A stretch of 8,981 bases of DNA from Alphaproteobacteria bacterium (GCA_028716765.1 JAQUPC010000089.1:1-8981), one strand, 5' to 3'. Positions 1 to 8,200 are shown, counted from the stretch's first letter. Notes: a model not told the origin generated them from the sequence alone. Made by a program: numbers and translations.

Positions 1-3000
1 AAAATTCGCCCAAACGCATGCGCGGCAGCGAGATGGACGACGTCATTTTCGCCGGCACAGCCTTGCGCCCGTCGCGCAACCTTGCCGAAGCCCTGCTGGA
101 ACTCGACAACACGAACCGTTCGGCAACCGCCGAGTACAACGGCGAGGACGAACTGATCGTTTCCCGCCGGATCGAGCGCGGCGGCGGATCGGACTATCGC
201 ATCAACGGCAAGCCGGTGCGCCAGCGCGACGTGCATCTCCTGTTTGCCGATCAGGCGACGGGGTCGCATTCCACAAGCATCGTCGGACAGGGCCAGATCG
301 ACGCCCTTATCCGCGCCAAACCGCAGGACCGGCGCCAGATTCTCGAAGAAGCTTCCGGCACCACCGGGCTTCATGCGCGGCGTCACGAAGCGGAACTTAA
401 GCTTAAGGCCGCCGAACAGAACCTGACGCGCGTCGACGACGTCCTGAAAACGCTGGACGTGCAGTTGCGCAGCCTGAAACAACAGGTGCGTCAGGCTTCG
501 CGTTATCGCAATCTGGCCGAGCATATCCGCCGTACCGAAGCGGCGCTTTTGCACCTGCGCTGGATCGAAGCGGAAGAGAACGCCGCCAGGACGCGCGACG
601 CCTTGCAGGCCGCCGAACAAAACGTCAACGATCTTCTTGCCGTCGTGACGCGGGGCAACACCACGCGGACCGGGATTGCCGCCGAATTGCCGGGCCTGCG
701 CCAGACCGAAGCGGCGGCGGCGGCCATCGTACAAAAACTGACCCTTAAACGCGAACAGATCGAAGCCGAGATGCGCCGCGTCGACGGCGAAATTCAGGCC
801 GAAGAGCATCGCCTTTCCCAGGCCCGCAGCGATTATGAGCGCGAACAGGCTCACCACAGCGACGGCGAAAGCGCCGTGACCCGGCTTGCGGCCGAGCAAG
901 CGCAACTCGCCGCCCGAGCGGCGGAAATCGCTTCCGGCTTGCCGGAAGCGCATGCGGCTCTGACATCGACCACGGCCGAAGTCGAGGCGATGGACGCCGT
1001 CCTTGCGTCCTTGACGGAAACCGCGGCTTCGGTCGAAGCGAAAGAGCAGGCCTTAAGGCAGGAAATCGAGGCTCTTGCCAAACGCCGCGCCGAACTCACG
1101 GACCGCCGCGCCGGGATCGACGAACAACGCATGGCCTTGGCCGCCGGGATAGCTGCGCGGCCTGATTTGTCGCAAGCCAGAGATGTTGTGGAAGCGTGCG
1201 AAAAAAACCTCGCCCATCGCCAAACGCAAGCCCACGATGCCGAACAGGCCCGCCACGAAGCCGAGCGGGCCTTGCAGGCGCAGCGTGAAAAGACGCAGGA
1301 AGCGCAGGCGAAGCATACGAAGATGAAAGCGGAGGCCGACGCCATTTCCGCCGTGCTCCAGCAGCACAGCAACGCCGAACAGGTCATTAATCTCATTACC
1401 GTAACGCCGGGGCTTGAAAACGCCCTGGCCGTGGCTCTCGGCGAAGCGTTGACGGCGGCGCTCGATCCGCAAGCTGCCCAGCACTGGCGCACGCTGCCGC
1501 CTCTCGAAAACGCCGCGCCGCTCCCCGCCGGAACGGTGGCGTTGAGCCGTCATATACAGGCTCCGCCCGCGCTTGCACGTAGCCTATCCCAGATCGGCCT
1601 CATCGACAGTCATGCCGAAGGCGAAGCCGCCTCCGCCGCGCTCTTGCCGGGGCAAATACTCGTAAGCCGCGAAGGATGGGCCTGGCGTTGGGACGGGTTC
1701 ACCGTCACCCCGGAAGCGAAAACCGCCACGGCGCTGCGCTTGCAGCAACGCAACCGCCTCGCCGCCCTGCAAGACGAAATCGCCGACGCGGAATCCGGCA
1801 TGCGGAATGCCGAAGCCGCGCTTGAGGAAGCGGCTGCGCTTTTCCGAAACTGTCAAGCGCTCGATCAGGAAACGCGCCTTTCGGTGCAAATGGCGTTCGA
1901 AGCCCTTAACGGGGCGCGCAACAAGCTGGCCGCGCAGGAGCGCGAAGCCGCCGCCGCCGATGCCCGGCTTTCGACGCTCAGCGACAACCTGCGGCATATC
2001 ACGGCGGATATCGCCCAACTGCGCCTCCGCGCCGATGCCGTAGAAGAAGAGCGCGCGGCGTTGCCCGCCACGGAAGATTTGCGCGCCGCTATTGCCGTCA
2101 AGCGCGCCGGTCTTGCGGACATGCGCGGCACGCTCACAAAACAGCAGGGCGAACACGGCCGTTTGCTTCATGAACAGCAAAGCTGCGCCGAACGCCGGCA
2201 GACGATCGCCGAAGAGCAAAAGGCCTGGCAGGAACGCATGGCCAACGCCGCTACGCAATCCCGCGCGCTGGCCGAACGCATCGCGGCGCTCGAGGATCAT
2301 CTCGCCCGGTTGCGCGCCAGGCCGGACGAACTCAAGGCCGCGCATAGCGGAATGTTAAGCGAACTTGGCGAGGCCGAAGCCAGACGGCGCGAAGCGGCGG
2401 ACGCCCTTATCGCCGCCGAGCAACGCCTAAGCGTAACGGAACACCAGCTTAAGCAGGACGAAGCCGCGCTTGGCGCGGCTCGCGAGGAACGCGTGCGGGC
2501 CGAAGCCGCCGTCCAGGCCGCGCAGGACCATTTCACGACGCTGCGCGAACGCATGGCGGAAAAGATCAACTCGACGCCGGAGGAATTGCGCGGCATCGCC
2601 GGCCTCGACGACGGTGAAAGCTGGCCCAGCGTCTTCGAACTTGAGCAAACGCTGGGGCGCTATTTGCGCGAACGCGACAACATGGGCCCGGTCAACCTCC
2701 GCGCCGACGTCGAAGCCGACGCCGTTCAGGCGAACATCGACAAGCTGCAAAGCGAAAAGGACGACCTTGCGGGCGCTATCGCAAAATTGCGGCAGGGGAT
2801 CGCGCAACTGAACCGCGAGGCGCGCGAACGGCTGCAGGCCGCGTTCAGTCAGGTCAACGAGCGGTTTGAGGTTCTGTTCAAGCGCCTGTTCGGCGGCGGA
2901 CGCGCGCACCTTGAATTGATCGACAACGAAGACCCGATGAACGCGGGTCTCGAGATTTTCGCAAGCCCTCCGGGCAAGAAACAGCAGATCCTGTCGCTTC

Positions 3001-3362
3001 TTTCCGGCGGCGAAAGGACGCTCACGGCGCTGGCCCTGCTCTTCGCCGTGTTCCAGACGAACCCCTCGCCCATCTGCGTGCTGGACGAGGCCGAGGCCGC
3101 GCTCGACGAAAGCAACATCGACCGCTTCTGCGCGCTCATCAAGGATATCGCAAAGGAAACCGGCACGCGCTTCCTGATCGTAACGCACCAGCGGCTCACG
3201 ATGGCGCATATGGACCGGCTCTACGGCGTTACGATGAGCGAAAAAGGCGTGTCGCGGCTTGTTTCCGTCGACCTTGAGGGGGCCGTCGCGTTGCGCGACG
3301 GCGAATTGCCGGAGCCCGTGTCGGCGACCGAAGAATCCCTTGCCGCCGTTCAGGCGGCGTGA
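1..3362 (+). CDS. smc: Chromosome segregation/condensation ATPase SMC (5' truncated)
   Basis: SMC dimers compact and segregate the chromosome, normally with ScpA and ScpB. The reading frame is open from base 3 (N-S-P-K-R-M...) through the left edge, so the ATG at base 18 is internal and not the start. By family comparison about 50-60 N-terminal residues, including Walker A, lie outside the window. Counting from that Met, residues 1-120 are the rest of the N-terminal ATPase half (DDVIFAGT, SIVGQGQID, DRRQILEEASG). Residues about 120-451 are an Ala/Glu/Arg-rich coiled coil. A short hinge follows at about 452-565, then the returning coil to about 900. The C-terminal ATPase half carries the ABC signature LSGGE at 995-999 and Walker B (ICVLDEAEAALDE, Asp1023/Glu1024). 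The remaining length suits an SMC of roughly 1,170 residues. The hinge and the GLHARRHEAELKL segment look alphaproteobacterial. The gene ends 45 bases before the hemerythrin gene on the same strand, so read-through is possible. No scpA or scpB is visible. Confidence 0.96.
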   Translation, partial: NSPKRMRGSEMDDVIFAGTALRPSRNLAEALLELDNTNRSATAEYNGEDELIVSRRIERGGGSDYRINGKPVRQRDVHLLFADQATGSHSTSIVGQGQIDALIRAKPQDRRQILEEASGTTGLHARRHEAELKLKAAEQNLTRVDDVLKTLDVQLRSLKQQVRQASRYRNLAEHIRRTEAALLHLRWIEAEENAARTRDALQAAEQNVNDLLAVVTRGNTTRTGIAAELPGLRQTEAAAAAIVQKLTLKREQIEAEMRRVDGEIQAEEHRLSQARSDYEREQAHHSDGESAVTRLAAEQAQLAARAAEIASGLPEAHAALTSTTAEVEAMDAVLASLTETAASVEAKEQALRQEIEALAKRRAELTDRRAGIDEQRMALAAGIAARPDLSQARDVVEACEKNLAHRQTQAHDAEQARHEAERALQAQREKTQEAQAKHTKMKAEADAISAVLQQHSNAEQVINLITVTPGLENALAVALGEALTAALDPQAAQHWRTLPPLENAAPLPAGTVALSRHIQAPPALARSLSQIGLIDSHAEGEAASAALLPGQILVSREGWAWRWDGFTVTPEAKTATALRLQQRNRLAALQDEIADAESGMRNAEAALEEAAALFRNCQALDQETRLSVQMAFEALNGARNKLAAQEREAAAADARLSTLSDNLRHITADIAQLRLRADAVEEERAALPATEDLRAAIAVKRAGLADMRGTLTKQQGEHGRLLHEQQSCAERRQTIAEEQKAWQERMANAATQSRALAERIAALEDHLARLRARPDELKAAHSGMLSELGEAEARRREAADALIAAEQRLSVTEHQLKQDEAALGAAREERVRAEAAVQAAQDHFTTLRERMAEKINSTPEELRGIAGLDDGESWPSVFELEQTLGRYLRERDNMGPVNLRADVEADAVQANIDKLQSEKDDLAGAIAKLRQGIAQLNREARERLQAAFSQVNERFEVLFKRLFGGGRAHLELIDNEDPMNAGLEIFASPPGKKQQILSLLSGGERTLTALALLFAVFQTNPSPICVLDEAEAALDESNIDRFCALIKDIAKETGTRFLIVTHQRLTMAHMDRLYGVTMSEKGVSRLVSVDLEGAVALRDGELPEPVSATEESLAAVQAA

Positions 3363-3407
3363 CAGCCTTCCCGCCATACGACGTTTGGGAATTTCGCAGG
3401 TAACGCA

Positions 3408-3824
3408 ATGCCCATGACCTTACTTCAATGGAACGAGGACATGAGCGTCGGCATCGCCGCTCTTGATGACGAGCACAAAAGGCTCTTTGCGTTGTTCCAT
3501 GAAATCCACAACGCCATTCAGGAAAATCACGGACCCGGCGTTCTGAATAAAATCGTAAAAGGTTTAATCGCATATACGCTCACGCATTTCAGGCACGAGG
3601 AAGACCTGTTCGCGCAGACGGGGTATCCCGGCGCCGCGGCCCATCAAAAAGAGCATCAGGAATTGTCGCGGCGGGTTCACGACATTCAGGCCAAATGCCG
3701 GTTTGGTCCCACGCCGGAACTCGCGCGCGAAGTTTTCGGCTTCCTGCAATTCTGGCTGTCGTCACACGTCCTGCAAAGCGACAAGAAATTCGGCCCTTAC
3801 CTGAACAGTAAAGGCATCCACTGA
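3408..3824 (+). CDS. Single-domain bacteriohemerythrin (O2-binding di-iron protein)
   Basis: This is a 138-residue cytoplasmic four-helix protein with no signal peptide or membrane segment. It fits the usual length of stand-alone bacteriohemerythrins. All seven expected non-heme di-iron ligands are visible in family order: His23 (DDEHKRLF), His60 and Glu64 (HFRHEE), His79 and His83 (HQKEH), and His120 and Asp125 (HVLQSD). The N-terminal WNEDMSVGI and LD.EHK pattern is also typical. Family members reversibly bind O2 at the di-iron centre. Proposed roles are oxygen storage, delivery to oxidases, sensing and detoxification; the sequence does not say which applies here. The ATG at 3408 follows an AGG at 3398-3400 with 7-base spacing and keeps the WNEDM motif near the N-terminus. 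An in-frame ATG at 3414 is the only close alternative. The gene lies 45 bases after smc and converges with a chemoreceptor gene 6 bases away. No clear promoter of its own was seen. Confidence 0.93.
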   Translation: MPMTLLQWNEDMSVGIAALDDEHKRLFALFHEIHNAIQENHGPGVLNKIVKGLIAYTLTHFRHEEDLFAQTGYPGAAAHQKEHQELSRRVHDIQAKCRFGPTPELAREVFGFLQFWLSSHVLQSDKKFGPYLNSKGIH

Positions 3825-3834
3825 TAATAATCAG
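3821..3834. repeat. Small palindrome spanning both convergent stop codons
   Basis: The sequence CTGAT-AATA-ATCAG is a perfect 5-bp inverted repeat with a 4-base centre. It contains the stop codon of the hemerythrin gene (TGA, 3822-3824) on the plus strand and the stop codon of the chemoreceptor gene (TCA, 3831-3833) on the minus strand. The stem is short and AT-rich and has no T-run, so it is a poor intrinsic terminator by itself. It may simply reflect two facing TGA stops. Confidence 0.4.
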
Positions 3835-5522
3835 CCTTCCCGGACCTTGTGCAGGAACGTTTCAACCTCGCTGCGCAAACGCTCCGACTGTTGCGAAAGT
3901 TCGTTCGACGCCTGCAGAACTTCCTCGGCGGCGGCGCGTGAATCCGTAGCCACCTGCGTTACCTTAATGATGCTGTTCGAGACTTCGTTCGTCCCGGTCG
4001 AGGCTTGCTGAACGTTGTTCGAGATTTCCCTCGTTGCCGACGACTGTTGCTGAACGGCGTTGGCGATCACGCTCGTGATTTCGTTGATTTTTTCAATCGT
4101 CGCGCCGATTTTATGAATGGCGCTCACGGCTTCGGCCGACACGTTTTGCACGGTGATGATTTTGCCGGAAATCTCCTCGGTTGCCCGCGCCGTCTGATTG
4201 GCCAGATTCTTCACCTCGCTCGCCACCACGGCAAAGCCCTTTCCGGCTTCGCCCGCGCGCGCGGCCTCGATCGTCGCGTTGAGCGCCAGCAAGTTCGTCT
4301 GTTCGGCGATATCCTGAATAAGCTTCACCACGTCGCCGATCTGGGCCGCGGCTTCGGATAGCGTGGCGACCGTACCATTCGTATGCCTGACCTCATCGAC
4401 GGCGACCTGCGCGACTTGCGAGGATTCCAGAACCTGACGGTCTATCTCGCTAATGGACGCCGAAAGTTCTTCGGCGGCCGAAGCCACGGTCTGAACGCTG
4501 GCGGAGGCTTCCTCGGTCGCTGACGCCACGGTCGACGACTGAATGCTGACCTGATCGGCCATATCCGTCAGATGCCTTGCGTTGGCCTGCATCTGAACGG
4601 TCGACGAAGCCACCATATTCACGATCTGACCGACGCTTTGCTCAAAATCGCCGGCCATTTTTTGCATAAGACTCCGGCGCTCCTCTTCGGCGCGCTTTTT
4701 GTTCTCCTCGCGTTCGGTCTCCATGCGATGTTTCGCGACGGCGTTTTCCTTAAACACCTTCACGGTGCGGGCCATATCGCCGACCTCGTCCTTGCGCGCA
4801 AGTCCGAATACTTCGACGTTCGTATCGCCCTCGGCAAGCTTATCCATAACGCCGATCATGCCGGCAACGGGCTTTGTGATCGAACGGCTGATGATCCAGG
4901 CAAGGCCGTTGCCCAAAACAAGGCCCAAAATGTTCAGGATAATGGCCAGCTTCCATCCGTTTTCATATTCACCTTCAGCTTTATTATATTCTGCCTTGGC
5001 ATCGCGCATTTGAACGCCGATCAAGTCGCGCATGGTCTGGTTCGCGGCCGTAAACACGGGGTTCAAGTCTTTTGTGAAGATTTTCGAGGCTTCGGCCTTA
5101 TCGCCTCCTTGCATCAAAGACATGATCTTTTCGCGTATGTCTTCGTATGCCTTGTAGCGATCCGCAAATTTATCGGCTATCCCCTTTTCCTCCGCGGATA
5201 AAGGGCTTGCAAGAAATGTGGCCCATTCGTCATCGGCTTCTTTATCGAGCTGTTCCACATCGGCCAACGTTCGTTTCATGGCGGCCGGATCGTCCATTCC
5301 GATGATGACGATATCAATGATGCGCCGCCTGATGCGATGCATGGAGTCGAGAACGTGCGCAAGACGGCCGAGGCTGACGGTCTGGTTTTCATAAACGGCT
5401 TTCATGCCGTCCTTGATCCGCCCCATGCTTTGCACCCCGCAAACATTCAGCGAGATGAGGAAAAACGCCATCAAGATCGAGACGATGTTAAGACGATAGC
5501 TGATGCGGATATTAGCGAACAT
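3831..5522 (-). CDS. Methyl-accepting chemotaxis protein (transmembrane chemoreceptor)
   Basis: This receptor transmits a ligand signal across the inner membrane to CheA/CheW and so biases swimming. From the start chosen here it has 563 residues. TM1 is about 11-32, a periplasmic four-helix-bundle-like sensor about 33-189, TM2 about 190-212 ([20 protein letters not shown]), and HAMP about 213-266 (SITKPV...DEVGDMA). The cytoplasmic coiled signalling domain includes the conserved hairpin tip at about 405-448 ([20 protein letters not shown]). No heme, PAS or hemerythrin domain is fused, so the ligand cannot be read from the sequence. The C-terminus (HKVREG) lacks a CheR/CheB-binding NWETF-type pentapeptide. 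I chose the ATG at 5522 because it gives the usual short cytoplasmic leader ([10 protein letters not shown]) before TM1 and has a purine-rich AAAGAGG just upstream. An in-frame ATG at 5573 would add 17 residues but has no ribosome binding site. The 3' end faces the hemerythrin gene. fadN lies upstream on the same strand about 220 bases away, so separate transcription is likely. Confidence 0.95.
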   Translation of the reverse strand: MFANIRISYRLNIVSILMAFFLISLNVCGVQSMGRIKDGMKAVYENQTVSLGRLAHVLDSMHRIRRRIIDIVIIGMDDPAAMKRTLADVEQLDKEADDEWATFLASPLSAEEKGIADKFADRYKAYEDIREKIMSLMQGGDKAEASKIFTKDLNPVFTAANQTMRDLIGVQMRDAKAEYNKAEGEYENGWKLAIILNILGLVLGNGLAWIISRSITKPVAGMIGVMDKLAEGDTNVEVFGLARKDEVGDMARTVKVFKENAVAKHRMETEREENKKRAEEERRSLMQKMAGDFEQSVGQIVNMVASSTVQMQANARHLTDMADQVSIQSSTVASATEEASASVQTVASAAEELSASISEIDRQVLESSQVAQVAVDEVRHTNGTVATLSEAAAQIGDVVKLIQDIAEQTNLLALNATIEAARAGEAGKGFAVVASEVKNLANQTARATEEISGKIITVQNVSAEAVSAIHKIGATIEKINEITSVIANAVQQQSSATREISNNVQQASTGTNEVSNSIIKVTQVATDSRAAAEEVLQASNELSQQSERLRSEVETFLHKVREG

Positions 5523-5555
5523 CGCGCCTCTTTTGGGATCAAGGCCGCACGCATG

Positions 5556-5575
5556 GAATGCATAACGGCGCATTC
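5556..5575. repeat. Inverted repeat upstream of the chemoreceptor start
   Basis: GAATGC (5556-5561) and GCATTC (5570-5575) form a perfect 6-bp inverted repeat around an 8-base spacer. It sits 34-53 bases upstream of the preferred receptor ATG at 5522. It could be an operator half-site pair or a small leader hairpin, but a repeat this short can occur by chance. If translation instead began at 5573 the repeat would overlap that start codon. Confidence 0.25.
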
Positions 5576-5740
5576 AGATTGAAGAGAATCAAGCCTGCCC
5601 AGAAATGATGGCCATAAATAGTAAACAGAAAATTAACCATGGATATGGCAGGAAATCCCGGCCACGGACGCCTGCAATCGCGCCTGTTTTCTGCGCCTTA
5701 CATGCCCCGTGTCCCATGAAACGAAGTGCTGAAAACCGCC
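5576..5740. other. Spacer between fadN and the chemoreceptor gene
   Basis: No plausible gene was found here. The middle (about 5605-5645) is distinctly AT-rich compared with its surroundings. On the minus strand it reads through TTAATTTTCTGTTTACTATT, a natural place for the receptor promoter, but no convincing -35/-10 pair or sigma-28 motif (TAAA-N15-GCCGATAA) could be found. No stem followed by a T-run, as expected of a Rho-independent terminator for fadN, was seen after its stop at 5741. Confidence 0.4.
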
Positions 5741-8071
5741 TTAGTTCTTCAGCGGCTTGCCGGTGTTCAGCATATGCTCGATGCGCGCGGCGGATTCAGG
5801 CGTACGTATCAGGCGCATGAACTCGCGGCATTCAAGCTCCATAAGCTGTTCCTCGCCGAGCGGTCCGGCGGGATTGTCGCCGCCGCACAAAACGGCGCCC
5901 AGCGCTTTCCAGATCGTCTCGTCGTGCGGCGATACTTTGCCGCCCTGCCTGGCCGTTTCAATGACCAGATCGAGCGCGGAACGCCCCGCGGCGCCCGGCA
6001 GGTGGAACTGCCAGACTTCGGGCGGATGGTAATCCCGCGCCAGATGAAGCACCTTATCCTTGGCGTCGTAAAGCAGCCTGTCCTTGTTGATCGTGATGCC
6101 GTCGGTCGGGCGCAGATACTGCAAATCCATCGCATCCGCCGCCGTCTTCGATACTTTCGCCGCGCTGATCGTCTCGAACGCCTGATTGACGGCGGGTTTC
6201 GTGTTGCCGGAACGATCCCTGGCATCGTACGCGCGTCCGAGCATCTGCGTGCACCCGCCCCATCCCGGTATCAAGCCGACGTTGGCTTCGACCAACCCCA
6301 GATAGGCTTCGGTATAGGCCTGAACCGCCGCGCAGTGCAGCGTGATCTCGCACCCTCCCCCGAGCGCCATGCCCATCGGCGCGGCCACAACCGGGAACGG
6401 CGCGAAGCGCAGCGCATGATAGGCGGCCTGGCCTTGCTTGATGATGCCTTCGATGGCGGCCCATTTGGCGTTCTTTATGCAATCCAGAAAGAAGCCGATG
6501 TTCGCGCCAACGGAGAAATTCGTCCCTTCGTTGTAGATCACGAGACCTTTGAAGGCGCCCCGGCCGTCGCCGATGACGTTCCTCGTCTTGTCGAGCAAGG
6601 TCAAAATGTCGGCGTCGATCGCGTTGGCCTTGGACGTGAACTCGAAGCACAACACGCCGTCGCCGATATTCCACACGGCCGCCGATGCGTTCGACAACAT
6701 GGGCTTGCCGGCAAGTTTGACGTCGGAGAGCAGCAAGACGCCCTGAGGACGCTTGACCGGCTCGTAAGATCCTTCAAGCGCAAGAAACTCGAGCTTGCCT
6801 TCGGCGCGGTAGAACGACTTGTCCGCCGCCTTGCGCAGAAGTTCCGGCACCGGACGGTTTTCCTTGATCAGGCGTTGCATCATCCACCCGGCGCCGAGCT
6901 GGTCGATCAACTCGAACGGCCCCCACTGCCAGTTGTAGCCAAGGCGCATTGCTTCATCGACAGCCGTAATATCGGCCACCGTCGCCGGAACGAGCTGGAA
7001 CGCGTACGACAGGGTCTCGGACAACACACGCCACGCGAAATTGCCGATCTTGTCCTGCGTGTCGCACAGCGCCCGAAGATTCTTGCCCGCCGCCGCCACA
7101 ACCGGATTGTTCGAGTCTTGCGAAGGCGCGTATTCGCCGGTTTTCAGGTTGAGAGATTCCTTGACCTTGCCTTTTTCGGTTTTCGCGAAGCGGTAGAATC
7201 CGCCCTTGCCCTTGCGGCCCGTGTAGCCGTCGGCGATCATCTTCTGGAAGAGCGGCGGCTCGTGATAGATGACGCTGTAAGGATCGTTGGCGGGCAACGT
7301 GCCCACAAGGCTCTTGCCTATGAGAAGCATAAGATCGATGCCGATGAGATCGAGAAGACCGAACACGCCGGTTTTAGGAATGCCCATCGGCTTGCCGCAC
7401 ACTTCGTCGGCTTCCTCGACCGTCAGATCAAGATCGATCGCCGCGTTGACGGCGGACTGAAGCCAGAACATGCCGAGGCGGTTGGCGATAAAGCCCGGTG
7501 TGTCGTGGCACGGGATTACGCCCTTGCCCAGCCGGGTATCGCAGAAATGGCGCATCTTCTCGGCGGCGTCGGGCCGTGTTTTGGGGCCGGTGACGAGTTC
7601 GAGCAGGCGCATGTAGCGCAGCGGGTTGAAGAAGTGCGTGATCAGAAAGTCTTTCGCAAACACGTCCGATTGGCCTTTGATTAGAACGCTAAGCGGAATG
7701 GTGGATGTGTTGGAGGAAACGATCGAGTCCATTTTGCGGACGCCGTCGATCTTTTTATAAAGATCGCTTTTCACCTGCGGATTTTCGAGAACGGCCTCGA
7801 CGATCCAGTCGGCGTCGCGAAGCTTGCCCAGATCGTCTTCCAGATTGCCGGGCGTAATCAGTTTGGCGTTGCCGGGGTGCATGAACGTCGAAGGCTCGGC
7901 CGCCTTAAGCTTCTCAAGAGCGCCTTTGGCCAGAGCGCTCCGGTCGGCCGCGTCTTTCGGGACGATGTCGAGCAGCAAAACGGGCACACCGGCGTTCGTG
8001 ATATGGGCGGCGATCTGGCTGCCCATAACGCCGGAACCGATCACGGCGACTTGCTTAACGTCCATAGACAT
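5741..8071 (-). CDS. fadN: FadN-type 3-hydroxyacyl-CoA dehydrogenase / enoyl-CoA hydratase
   Basis: This bifunctional beta-oxidation enzyme hydrates trans-2-enoyl-CoA and then oxidises the 3-hydroxyacyl-CoA with NAD+ to 3-ketoacyl-CoA in the cytoplasm. From the start used here it has 776 residues, close to Bacillus FadN. The dehydrogenase comes first and the hydratase last, the reverse of FadB/FadJ. The Rossmann motif GSGVMG is at 12-17. Dehydrogenase catalytic residues fit Ser120 (SSNTS), His146 and Glu158 (THFFNP...LLELV) and Asn197 (TPGFIANR). Two C-terminal dehydrogenase helical repeats lie at about 197-300 and 346-420. The hydratase domain spans about 465-720, with oxyanion segment NFSVGAN and both catalytic glutamates: Glu575 (GGGCE) and Glu595 (VEANVG), spaced 20 apart as in crotonase. 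Both activities therefore look intact. The start at 8071 is fixed by a consensus AGGAGGT six bases upstream; the in-frame ATG at 8131 would add 20 unconserved residues. No thiolase or acyl-CoA dehydrogenase gene flanks it in the window. Confidence 0.95.
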   Translation of the reverse strand: MSMDVKQVAVIGSGVMGSQIAAHITNAGVPVLLLDIVPKDAADRSALAKGALEKLKAAEPSTFMHPGNAKLITPGNLEDDLGKLRDADWIVEAVLENPQVKSDLYKKIDGVRKMDSIVSSNTSTIPLSVLIKGQSDVFAKDFLITHFFNPLRYMRLLELVTGPKTRPDAAEKMRHFCDTRLGKGVIPCHDTPGFIANRLGMFWLQSAVNAAIDLDLTVEEADEVCGKPMGIPKTGVFGLLDLIGIDLMLLIGKSLVGTLPANDPYSVIYHEPPLFQKMIADGYTGRKGKGGFYRFAKTEKGKVKESLNLKTGEYAPSQDSNNPVVAAAGKNLRALCDTQDKIGNFAWRVLSETLSYAFQLVPATVADITAVDEAMRLGYNWQWGPFELIDQLGAGWMMQRLIKENRPVPELLRKAADKSFYRAEGKLEFLALEGSYEPVKRPQGVLLLSDVKLAGKPMLSNASAAVWNIGDGVLCFEFTSKANAIDADILTLLDKTRNVIGDGRGAFKGLVIYNEGTNFSVGANIGFFLDCIKNAKWAAIEGIIKQGQAAYHALRFAPFPVVAAPMGMALGGGCEITLHCAAVQAYTEAYLGLVEANVGLIPGWGGCTQMLGRAYDARDRSGNTKPAVNQAFETISAAKVSKTAADAMDLQYLRPTDGITINKDRLLYDAKDKVLHLARDYHPPEVWQFHLPGAAGRSALDLVIETARQGGKVSPHDETIWKALGAVLCGGDNPAGPLGEEQLMELECREFMRLIRTPESAARIEHMLNTGKPLKN

Positions 8072-8077
8072 GTAACG

Positions 8078-8084
8078 ACCTCCT
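8078..8084 (-). promoter_or_regulatory. Consensus ribosome binding site of fadN
   Basis: On the minus strand this reads AGGAGGT, a full match to the anti-Shine-Dalgarno core, and lies 6 bases before the ATG at 8069-8071. It decides the fadN start against the upstream in-frame ATG (8131) and the second ATG at 8063-8065. It is the strongest ribosome binding site in the window, which suggests efficient translation. Confidence 0.85.
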
Positions 8085-8161
8085 GAAGACCCGGAATTGC
8101 ACGACGCGTATGGGGCAGAACCGGTGAACAAAGAGTTAAGTCAAAGGCGGGACGTACAGTT

Positions 8162-8180
8162 AGGCACAAATTTGTTGCCT
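8162..8180. repeat. Imperfect palindrome in the fadN-asd divergent region (candidate operator)
   Basis: AGGCACAAATTTGTTGCCT has arms AGGCA-CAAA and TTTG-(T)-TGCCT, giving nine paired bases interrupted by one unpaired T at 8175. It lies in the control region between two divergent genes and abuts or overlaps promoter-like elements on both strands. This suggests a binding site for a dimeric repressor such as a TetR- or GntR-type regulator of fatty-acid genes. The regulator and the function are inference; the symmetry is directly seen. Confidence 0.45.
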
Positions 8181-8200
8181 TTCATAGCCTTCGCTCTAGT
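8172..8200 (+). promoter_or_regulatory. Possible asd promoter
   Basis: TTGTTG (8172-8177) and TCTAGT (8195-8200) are separated by 17 bases, a weak sigma-70-like pair that would start transcription around 8207, about 28 bases before the asd ATG. The -35 element lies inside the palindrome at 8162-8180. The match is poor at -10, and alphaproteobacterial promoters are loosely defined, so this is a candidate only. Confidence 0.22.

Noticed and set aside
3342..3358. Hairpin GCCGCC-GTTCA-GGCGGC as an smc terminator
   Set aside because: The stem is perfect and GC-rich, but it lies inside the last smc codons and is not followed by a T-run. It is probably a by-product of GCC/GGC-rich coding.
2427..3377. 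316-codon minus-strand open frame opposite the end of smc
   Set aside because: It is antisense to the conserved SMC ATPase half, and its translation shows no family motifs or ribosome binding site. It is a codon-bias shadow.
4572..5201. 209-codon plus-strand open frame opposite the chemoreceptor
   Set aside because: It is antisense to the TM2/HAMP and sensor region of a clear chemoreceptor. Its hydrophobic stretches are explained by reverse reading of that region.
5523..5573. Extended chemoreceptor start at 5573
   Set aside because: There is no ribosome binding site before it, and the extra 17 residues (MRRYAFHACG...) do not look like a chemoreceptor N-terminus.
5726..7684. Very long plus-strand open frame (652 codons) opposite fadN
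   Set aside because: It lies entirely antisense to a protein with intact catalytic motifs. Its translation is Arg/His/Val-rich with no recognisable domain. It arises from the GC-rich codon bias of fadN.
8072..8131. Extended fadN start at 8131
   Set aside because: A consensus AGGAGGT lies inside this stretch, six bases before the ATG at 8071, and the Rossmann fold begins right after that ATG. The extra residues resemble untranslated leader.
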